In this document: piece by piece, positions 56,351 through 64,000 of the stretch
Numbering within the stretch: position 1 is the stretch's first letter
Layout: every line of letters starts with the position of its first letter
Assembly (NCBI GenBank): GCA_031769625.1
Contig: JAUIMM010000484.1
Span: 6,173,501-6,237,500 of the forward strand
DNA: 64,000 nucleotides
Direction: 5' to 3'
Source of the DNA: Taudactylus pleione
Taxonomy: Eukaryota; Chordata; Amphibia; Anura; Myobatrachidae
Notes under the pieces: model-generated
Databases searched by the model: none
What the model saw: the letters and a program-made list of their open reading frames with translations, nothing else
What the model was told of the DNA's origin: nothing
Position numbers and translations under genes: made by a program

Positions 56351-57300
56351 TTAATGTTGCATGAGATTTTTGTTTGATTGGGATGAAACAGCTAGTCCTG
56401 GTCAACTATTATTCAGGGTTGTTTCTGGTGGACTACCTGCCCTACCTATGGGGGATGCTTTTGCATTTGGAAACTGAGAGGACCACATAGATATTGGAGA
56501 TATCTCCTTTGGTCCCTCCCCTCAATTCTGGGGAAATGCTGGAGGTATCTTCTTACATAAAAGACTTTTAACAATGATGTTTGCATCCTGTCTTTATAGT
56601 AATATTTTCTTTGCAGGTGCTCTACAGGTGCCAGCAGGCTCTGTCTAGAATGCATTGTGGCACTTGTGGTTCTCCAAGTACCAGCATGTACTGACAGCCA
56701 TTACAACTGGGAATGACAGGACTTGCTTGTACCTATAGAGTGCGTGTTAGGAAGAATATAAATCTTTTTTTCTTTTTTTACACAAACTTATTAACCACTG
56801 CAAAAAAAGGATGTAAACATGCCAGAATGCTGGTGCTGTGTATCTTCTGAATCTGGTGAACATCACCAAATTCTGGGCTATTTAATCCCAAGACTTGGAT
56901 GCCAAAGTCACCAGAAACTCACAGCAATTATAAGCAATTCAGAAGTATTTCAACTGATTGTTTGCAGTCCCAGGTGGTTCTGTAATAGGTTCAGAGATTT
57001 TGTGATTTCAGCAAGATTGACGCTAATGTAATGTGGCAATCAGTTATAAAACAAGACCTGCCTTAAAACTGACTAACATAAAATTTATGTTAAACTTGCT
57101 GTAATCACACTGGTTCCAAAATCTCAGAGCCTATTATAGTCATACCCCCGACACACAAACACACACACACTCACACACTAATATGTGGCCTAATATGCGG
57201 TGACCCCCCCCAACACCCAAACTAATCCAGCTTTTGAGATATCCGAGAATATTTGAAAAATGTTTTCACTAAGTAAACTAAAACAAGATACTGGAATTTT
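56351..57300. other. No recognised feature
   Basis: No repeat or domain recognised. A short (CA)n-like 'cacacaaacacacacacact' is at 57150-57175. Confidence 0.4.
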
Positions 57301-57302
57301 AA

Positions 57303-58175
57303 GGCAACGCTGGTGTAGGTATGTAATAGGTGTAAGGCAGTGATGGGGAACCTCAGGCCCGGGGCCGTATAAGGCCCTCGGAGTCATTTGGTCTGGCCCT
57401 CTGAGCTTTTCTCTGCTAGCTTCACCTGGCTAGCAGGGTGCCCTTAATAGCACCCTGCAGCCAGAATCTATGCAGCAGTGCCGCCAGGAGCGTCCTTAGA
57501 ACCCTTTTGACGGTCACACCACTGCCCTTACAGCTAAGGAGCATCCTCAGGATGCTCTGGGTATTACTGTAATCAACGGTGATTGTGGCCCCGCCTCCGT
57601 GTGTCATCACATTGAGGGAGGGCGGCCTGCACCGGGCCTGCGAATGATGTTACATATATCAAAATGGCCCTCAGCAGAAAAAAGGTTCCCCACTCCTGGT
57701 GTAAGACAACATTGGTGTAGGAATGTAATATGGTGTAAGGTAACATTGGTGTAGGTATGTAATATGGTGTAAGGCAACGTTGGTGTAGGTAAGTAATATG
57801 GTGTAAGGTAATGTTGGTGTAGGTATGTATTATGGTGTAAGGTAACGGTGTAGATATGTACAGTAATATGGTGTAAGGCAACATTGGTGTAGTTATGTAA
57901 TATGGTGTAAGGCAATGTTGGTGTAGGAATGTAATATGGTGTAAGGTAACATTGGTGTAGGTATGTAATATGGTGTAAGGTAATGTTGGTGTAAGTATGT
58001 AATATGGTGTAAGGTAATGTTGGTGTAAGTATGTAATATGGTGTAAGGTAATGTTGGTGTAAGTATGTAATATGGTGTAAGGCAACATTGGTGTAGGTAT
58101 GTAATATGGTGTAAGGCAACGTTGGAGTAGGAATGTAATATGGTGTAAGGTAACATTGGTGTAGGTATGTAATAT
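57303..58175. repeat. 34-bp minisatellite split by a hAT MITE
   Basis: Unit 'gtaatatggtgtaaggNaac' plus 'attggtgtaggtat', about 14 copies from 57699 to 58175 at spacing of about 34 bp. One more unit (57303-57337) lies left of the MITE, so the MITE inserted in the array. Because 34 is not a multiple of 3, all three minus-strand frames are open over long distances (for example 57607-58227); these are not genes. Confidence 0.93.
57338..57698. mobile_element. hAT MITE, CAGTGATGGGGAACCT ends
   Basis: 361 bp; ends CAGTGATGGGGAACCT and AGGTTCCCCACTCCTG, flanked by GTGTAAGG and GTGTAAGA (7 of 8), hAT type. Target is the minisatellite unit. Confidence 0.9.
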
Positions 58176-59241
58176 GGGTTATGCTTGTCTGTAACAAAGC
58201 ACACTTAAATACAAAGGATGAAAACAATATATGTTTGTCATCTGTCTCAGTTTAGAGACAAAATGGTTTACAGCAAAACCCATAAACCTCTATTGGAAAT
58301 AAACATATATAGTACACATTTATATTGATTCTAAAGAGCATGTAAATATTCCAGTGGTATACACAGGCATGAAACCTTTTACACTGGTTTCTCCAGGCAA
58401 TAGGTAGTAGCATTTAAGATGTGAATAATCGAACGTTAATACCTGCAGTCAAACGCTGGTTAATACCTGCAGTCAAACGCTGCCATGACAGTTGGAAGTG
58501 ATGAATAGTTCTAACATTATTCCATTTTGTCACAACTCCCAACAAACAGATCTATACAGTTGCTTAGAAATGGTTACATTAGAAGTCTCTTCTGGTATTT
58601 GCCGTTCTGCCACTCGGCCATAGATCTGGATTAATGTTCAATAACTTAGTTTAGCTGTGATGACTACAGAAATTATGCTTTTCCTCATTGAACAATTATT
58701 TCATTTGCTGGTATGCCTGCCTGCACTTCATCATATGATTGGAAATGTACAAGCAATCCTCTGTGGCTAATACAATATAACAGCCCAGCATCTCAGTTTC
58801 ATTCTATAACACATTTCTCTGTCCTGCCTGCAGCAGTAGTTAAATATTTTATTCAGCATACTACCAATTTTCCTGAAATGCATGCAAATATCTTCCTGTG
58901 ATATTTCACCTAGTAACCCATGTTGGAAGCTTATGAATGACAGACTTGATTTTTGATCTGGGATATGTAATTTATGAAGGAAAATTATTACTCTAAATAT
59001 AATTCTGAATATGTGTTAACCTATATTATTCTGATTGGAGGCAAAATATATTTATACTTGTGCACCACTCATCTTCTCTTGCTATAATCCATGAGATTGA
59101 GTGGATTAAAGGTTTTACCAAAGTTAAACACCTTGAAATGTGTAATAAATAGTGAATTATATATACGCATGAACACACATATTATAATGTACCATTTTAA
59201 TTTGAGACATTGTCATGGAAAAATGGTCTTCTATATATATT
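58176..59241. other. No recognised repeat; possibly single-copy
   Basis: Contains a 22-bp direct duplication 'taatacctgcagtcaaacgc' (58437-58482). The rest, especially 58600-59090, looks unique, AT-rich and non-coding; a candidate for conserved non-coding DNA. Confidence 0.35.
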
Positions 59242-59249
59242 TTCTATAT

Positions 59250-59541
59250 CAGGGGAGTTTCAAAAGGACAGGGGGCCCGTGTGCAGTCTCTGTCAGGGGC
59301 CCACTCCTCTCTATCCAGTGGCGTCACACCGGTGGTCATTTTCCCTACTGCGCATGTGTAAAATGCTGGGAAAATGGCAGTGGCGGCCATTTTCCAGGCG
59401 ATTTTGACATCACTGATACCGACGCTGGCAGCGGAGTGGTAAGTTTTAAAAATATGGGTGCAGGGTGAGCGGTGTGGCCCCCCCTGGACCCAGGGGCACG
59501 TGGGCTCCACACAACCTACACCCATTATAGAAATGCCCCTG
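59250..59541. mobile_element. hAT MITE, 292 bp
   Basis: Ends CAGGGGAGTTTC and GAAATGCCCCTG, flanked by TTCTATAT (59242-59249) and TTCTATAC (59542-59549), 7 of 8 identical. No coding capacity. Confidence 0.87.
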
Positions 59542-59738
59542 TTCTATACGAACAATAAAGGTAAAATACATCATTCTCCATGGCCCTATTTTTCCATTGC
59601 AGCTCTGCTGACAGAAACGTATGATCTTCCTGCACCATTATAGACTTGTAAAGTTCCTTCCAAATCCTGAAACAGGTCAAATAGCTCAGACTGCTGTCTT
59701 TTAAGCTGCTGTGACATCATTCACAATCAACAGTAGTT

Positions 59739-59884
59739 CAGGGGTTCCCAACCACTGTCCTCAGTCCTCATGGCACACTAACAGTCCAGGTTTTAAGGAT
59801 AGCCATACCATCTGTGCTTTAGCATGGATATCACTAAAACCAGGACTGTTAGTGTGCCTAGAGGACTGAGGTTGGGAATCACTG
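59739..59884. mobile_element. hAT-like foldback MITE, 146 bp
   Basis: Ends CAGGGGTTCCCAACC and GGTTGGGAATCACTG; the arms pair along most of their length (cctcaNtcctcNNggcacac, ctaacagtcc). Flanks CAGTAGTT / GTCTAGTT match at 5 of 8. Similar in type to 50688-50852. Confidence 0.75.
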
Positions 59885-60182
59885 GTCTAGTTAAAGACGC
59901 ACATTCCTTTGAACATGTTAACCTGTTGAAAAGAATATTGAAGGCCATGGAATACATAAAGTAGTTACAGAATAAACATTCAGTATTTCATATATATAAT
60001 TCAGCTACTATAGGTAATGCAAAAGGTTTATAAAATAGACGACTTGCATGCACTTTAAATAAAGGATGCTGTATTTTAGCGAAGAATGATTTCAGGAAGA
60101 TATATGTATGTAAAATGGAAAAGACTATATGGTATATGTATTGTTACTGGGAAGGTGATATTTGTTGCTAGGATGGATCTTC
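59885..60182. other. No recognised feature
   Basis: Short AT-rich stretch between MITEs. Confidence 0.5.
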
Positions 60183-60185
60183 TTA

Positions 60186-60541
60186 TGGTGCATACACACG
60201 ATCAGATTTTTCCTTCAGATATGAACGATAACGATTTAAAAATCGTTCAGTCGTTCATATCTGAAGGAAAATCGTTCATATCTGACATGCCTGAACGATG
60301 GACGATCAACGATGCGCGTTCCCGTTTGTCAGATAACGATATCTGACATCTGATGGGTTTGCAGTCAGACTTGGACGATTCCATTCATTTTAATGCAGTC
60401 AAAAATCGTTCAATCGTTCAAATCGTTCAAATCGTTCAAAACTTTGGTAAAATCGTTCAAATCGTTCAGATCGTTTAATCGTTCAATCGTTCATCTGACA
60501 AATCTGACAAGTCTGACAAATCTGACCGTGTGTACGCTCCA
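60186..60541. mobile_element. Harbinger-type MITE with AATCGTTC repeats
   Basis: 356 bp; ends TGGTGCATACACACGATC and GTGTGTACGCTCCA, flanked by TTA (60183-60185, 60542-60544). The right half is a run of 'aatcgttca' repeats (60403-60490) and 'tctgacaa' repeats. Relative of 50283-50627. Confidence 0.87.
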
Positions 60542-60678
60542 TTAAGCAATATGGTGCAAGTAGTATTTCAGGATGATACTTCAGGCATTAGAATACCAGT
60601 CATAGAGCGAACTTCAGGGGGAAGTATACAAAAGATTGCTACATGAAAAAATAAATGTCTTTCGACCTGCCTCCTTAT

Positions 60679-61339
60679 GGGGTATATGTAAGAGCCTATG
60701 GACTGCAGGCATCAGCGAGTCCCGTGCGAGGCTGCCCAATTTTTAAAGAAGAAGTCACTTAAAAGGCAAAAACTGGTTGATTTTGCCTTTTAAATAACTG
60801 CTACTTTAAACACTGGGCAGTCTCGCACAGGACTTGCCGATGCCCGCAGTCTGCAGGCAGTGCCGGAATACCAAATAGGCAGAGTAGCACTGGCCTATGG
60901 CCCCTACGCCTTTTAGGGGCCTTGCAACAACAGATCAAAATAACAGTGATTTGATCTTGAAAGAAAATTACAATCAAGCTTTCTTAAATTGTTTCCAAAA
61001 GATAGAAAAATGATCAACTCAGAGAAATGAAAACTTTACATTAAAGACTCTATAGAGAAAATACTGTATTAATGTAATGTACCCATTCACAACTTATAGT
61101 ACATAAACCATAGACATCAGATTCATATTACAGTTTATCTCTTAAAAGTTCATCTTCTGTCAACTGTTAGTTTGTAAAACAAATTTGGTGTAACCTATGA
61201 AGGTTTATTTAAATTGTTGGTTGGTAAAATGAAAAACATATTAGGAGATAATTTGAAAGGGAGGGGCCAAGATTTCAACAGCCTAGGGACCTTCGGAGGG
61301 TTTAATCTGGCACTGTCTGCAGGCTATTACATATACCCC
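60679..61339. mobile_element. GGGGTATATG-ended MITE, interrupted
   Basis: Ends GGGGTATATGTAAGAGCC and GGCTATTACATATACCCC, flanked by TAT (60676-60678, 61340-61342). The arms pair over about 90 bp (tgcccaNtNtttaaa, gcNgactgcNggcat), leaving almost a pure foldback. A hAT element sits in its right arm. Confidence 0.87.
60858..61315. mobile_element. hAT MITE nested in the GGGGTATATG MITE
   Basis: 458 bp; ends CAGTGCCGGAATACC and TAATCTGGCACTG with a perfect 8-bp duplication TCTGCAGG (60850-60857, 61316-61323). Removing it restores pairing of the host MITE's arms. Confidence 0.93.
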
Positions 61340-61342
61340 TAT

Positions 61343-61471
61343 ATTTGAGGATTGGAACTGATACACAAGTTGGAGCATTGTGAGGTGCAGCATTTGTTTC
61401 TAAATTAATATTTTATTTGTATACTAAATTCATAATAAAATACATAGGCAATGCTCTGCATGAGATTTAAA

Positions 61472-61523
<52 letters not shown>

Positions 61524-61992
61524 TAATAATATATGCAGTACTGTATTTGGGAATATCTGTATTTGGGAATTTATTGTCCTCTGGCATCTTCTTTGAAGTT
61601 CATAATATTCAGTTTCAAATATTTAGCTTGAAAATCACAGTTTCCACTGTTAAATTATAGAGTAAGTTATTCTACAAACTAAGGATTTCAAGACACTTCT
61701 CACCTGCAAGGATAAAAGGCATTACCATTCACCTCTTGATAACTCAAATTGTAAAGTCTAGCTTGTCAAACCTGCCTCTTTGACAAACAACCAAACCTTT
61801 TTCAATGTGCAGATTACGTGTATTGTAAATTGCATTATGAATACATGAAAATGGATGGCATAGCTGGTTTATGCAGCAGCCAACTGAACTAAATTTAACA
61901 TTGAAACTCTATAAATGTTTAAGCACAAATTTTGTGTGTTATATTTTACAATTAAATAGTACCTAAGACATGTTGACAATACATAATAAACA

Positions 61993-62043
<51 letters not shown>

Positions 62044-62739
62044 AATGCAGTAGGGTTAGAGAAGATTTTATGAAGATTTTCTTTCATCATTTCCAGTTCG
62101 GCTGTCCCACATACTAGAGAATTTGCAGAATAAGATTTACAATGTGACTTAGTTACTAAGGCTTCAATTTTCCCCATCAGGGATGTGCGCTATTCGGAAA
62201 TATATGTAGATAAATTTGCTTGCCTGCTAGGGTCACACTTGGCAAAAGAGTTTTTAGGATTTAAAGGATACTTCAGAATATTGATGTAATTATTAAAGCA
62301 TTTAATGTTTGTACTGCTTTTCCCCTATACATATATCTTCTACAAATATTTACTATATTACCAAAGAAAAACTATATTGTACTCACAAGCAAAGTAATTT
62401 TAATTGTATTTGCCAATAACAAATATGCCCTCTAATTATTTTTCATAGAAAAACTAAAATGACACCCGACAAGCAAGGATCCTGTGGACACCCCACATGG
62501 GAACACTGTAGTCTGTGCAGCCAACCAGGCATCCTCAGGATTCCCAGTTTGCTCTACTAACAATGCTGCCGGCCACACCCTTTTTGCGTGATATCATGGT
62601 GAGCTAAGGGGGCGGGGCTGGCACAATGAGCATTTGTGTCCTGTTAAGGCCCTGAGATAATCAGCATGTTTGTTTATGTTAATTACTTAATTGTTTGGCA
62701 CCCTTTGGGCTATATATAATGGCATGTTTGCACTACCCT
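61343..62739. other. No gene; microsatellites (AAT)n and (TA)n
   Basis: (AAT)n at 61472-61522 and (TA)n at 61998-62040. The rest shows no recognisable coding sequence; 62480-62660 is GC-richer and may be repeat debris. Confidence 0.45.
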
Positions 62740-63112
62740 TTAGACTAAGCTCCATGAGCAGGGCCTTCCTCCCTCCTGTTATTATCACCTACTTTTCTTG
62801 CACACCTGCTACACATCCTCCTTGAGCTCTCTGCCCCTGGACCCCAATCACCTATTTTTATTTTTTCAGATGAACTAGACCTGTCATTTGCGCCCATACT
62901 GGCAGCTACAGGTTTCAGCTGATGCTGTACTTTTCAATTGCACACATTGCATCAGTGTCAAGATTTGTAGTGCTATTTGTACTGTACTGTTTTACCCTGT
63001 ATTGTCTTATTGTTTTTCAGTCTGTATGGTGCTGTGGAACACTTGTGACACCCGAAATAAAATGTAGTAATAATAATAATATTAATAATAATAATAATAA
63101 TAATAATAACTG
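62740..63112 (+). repeat. (TAA)n-tailed interspersed repeat, copy 3
   Basis: 'agactaagctccatgagcag', 'ggccttcctccctcctgtta', later 'gtatggtgctgtggaaca', 'gaaataaaa' and a (TAA)n tail (63067-63110). This is the sense orientation of the family at 20101 and 23425. The tail structure suggests retroposition by a LINE. Confidence 0.65.
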
Positions 63113-64000
63113 AAAGGACCCTGAGGAAAACTGAGAGCAGTTATAAATGGCTGTCGGACTCCTGCTGTGACTACATGATTCACATGTCTACTATTCAATA
63201 AAGCCTTCTACAAACTTATAAATGTAAGTGCTGGTCGTTTATGTTATCTTGTCTTGATGAAGTGAGTGTTGTATATTACTAAAGTCTGGACCCTGCATCT
63301 CACCGCTGGATCTACTTCAGTGCTGCCTCATACTCCATATACATATATATATAATGCTCAGTAGAGTGGTCAGTGGTGCAGTATTTGGGTGCTCAGATAA
63401 TAGTAATCATACAGCCTGTCTGGGTTAAAATGAACAAAATATCTTCAGCATACAGTAACAGGAGACAAGAAACAACCAAGCCCACATTCAGGGCACTACC
63501 TCACTTCTTCTGCCCTACCTACTGTATAAAGGGTAGGTAGTTTGCACACAACTTCACACAAAGTCTCAGTTCTGCCTGCTTCTTGCATATATGGCGTAGC
63601 TTGGCTGCCTCAGCACCATCTGAGCTATATCCTCTGGGCAGCAGATAGGTGTGGTTACACACCTTTATAAGTGTGCTTGGGTGGATCCCACCATCACAGT
63701 ATAGATTCAGTGGCTCACCAAGGCTATCTAGCTTCATTCTACCACATACCCTGCTCCCCAGCTTACAAACCCTGAGGTGATTGACTTGGGATGAGGCATT
63801 TACATGGTGCATTCCCTCTTCATTTTCCTCATCAGAGCCTTTCACTACACTTTTAAGAACATCACTCAGATTATTCTGTCATCTGGTGGTCTCATCCAAG
63901 TTCCTGCCTCTCATATTTTTTCCTGACCTTATGGAACTTTATATGTCCAGCTGTTGTGAGAATGCTTTTAAGTTTCACAACAATTTTCTCCATTATAACA
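63113..64000. other. No recognised feature
   Basis: A minus-strand frame at 63519-63845 (108 residues, start MKGSDEENEEG) has several Cys but no motif I recognise; its context gives no support and it may be chance. A possible exon cannot be excluded. Confidence 0.3.

Noticed and set aside
57303..58175. CRISPR-like array
   Set aside because: Units are contiguous without unique spacers, and the genome is eukaryotic. The same applies to the arrays at 7975-8760 and 18640-18925.
57573..58227. Minus-strand frames of up to 206 residues with HITYLHQ and LTPYYIPTP repeats
   Set aside because: All three minus frames are open because the unit length of 34 is not a multiple of 3 and lacks stops; this is a minisatellite, not a repeat protein.
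63519..63845. 108-residue Cys-containing frame as a new gene
   Set aside because: No motif recognised and no supporting splice or promoter signals; left as unassigned rather than called.
1..64000. An undescribed multi-gene system or a bacterial-type operon
   Set aside because: No ribosome-binding sites, operons or intact cellular genes are seen; all recognisable proteins are from known mobile-element classes.

Overview
The window looks like a gene-poor, transposon-rich stretch of a large vertebrate genome, most likely a frog or toad (anuran amphibian). No host protein-coding exon, rRNA or tRNA gene could be recognised. The anuran guess rests on the mixture of repeats: Penelope-like retroelements, an amphibian-type L1, Ty3/gypsy elements including a chromovirus, many hAT and PIF/Harbinger miniature elements, a Tc1 element, a Tigger/pogo relic, and (TTA)n-tailed interspersed repeats of a kind I associate with frog genomes. 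Every reading frame with recognisable homology belongs to a mobile element, and all are broken.

Layout. 1-10.7 kb: a decayed Penelope GIY-YIG end carries a Harbinger MITE, followed by a giant, nearly identical inverted duplication (2415-10691). Its left arm was later split by a 4194-bp hAT element (2641-6834) that holds transposase relics and two tandem-repeat arrays. 10.8-13.7 kb: a hAT element with a perfect 8-bp target duplication hosts a nested Tc1 element. 13.7-17.6 kb: minisatellite, a foldback sequence and a TGTCGACA-type repeat. 17.6-19.4 kb: a solo LTR with a perfect 5-bp target duplication and several internal minisatellites. 20-23.8 kb: (TTA)n-associated repeats, an element with a telomere-like core and a hAT-like MITE. 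23.8-30.4 kb: a nearly full-length chromovirus on the minus strand (gag, protease, RT/RNase H, integrase, chromodomain) with a Harbinger-like MITE in its integrase core. 31.8-38 kb: an inverted pair of TACC-ended MITEs around a tRNA-like SINE, a Tigger relic, a second copy of the minisatellite-bearing family from the palindrome core, and another telomere-like core. 42-44 kb: a 5'-truncated L1 (minus). 44.6-47.5 kb: a Penelope-like element (plus) interrupted by a MITE, with hammerhead-like relics nearby. 48-50.9 kb: MITEs, one nearly identical to the one inside the Penelope element. 53.2-56.3 kb: a second Ty3/gypsy relic (plus) with primer-binding site, gag and pol remnants, broken up by a Penelope-like fragment and a hAT end. 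57.3-58.2 kb: a 34-bp minisatellite with a hAT MITE inserted in it. 59.2-61.4 kb: a run of MITEs, one nested inside another.

The genes do not form a pathway. The biological content is a layered insertion history, and several steps can be ordered directly from target-site duplications and empty-site comparisons. I found no coherent undescribed multi-gene system. The most notable structures are the palindrome with its hairpin-adjacent breakpoint, the hAT element whose transposase relics are separated by related tandem arrays, and the long solo LTR. About 15.5-16.7, 30.6-31.8, 39.9-41.9, 50.9-52.9 and 58.2-59.2 kb look like single-copy sequence and are where conserved non-coding elements could be sought.
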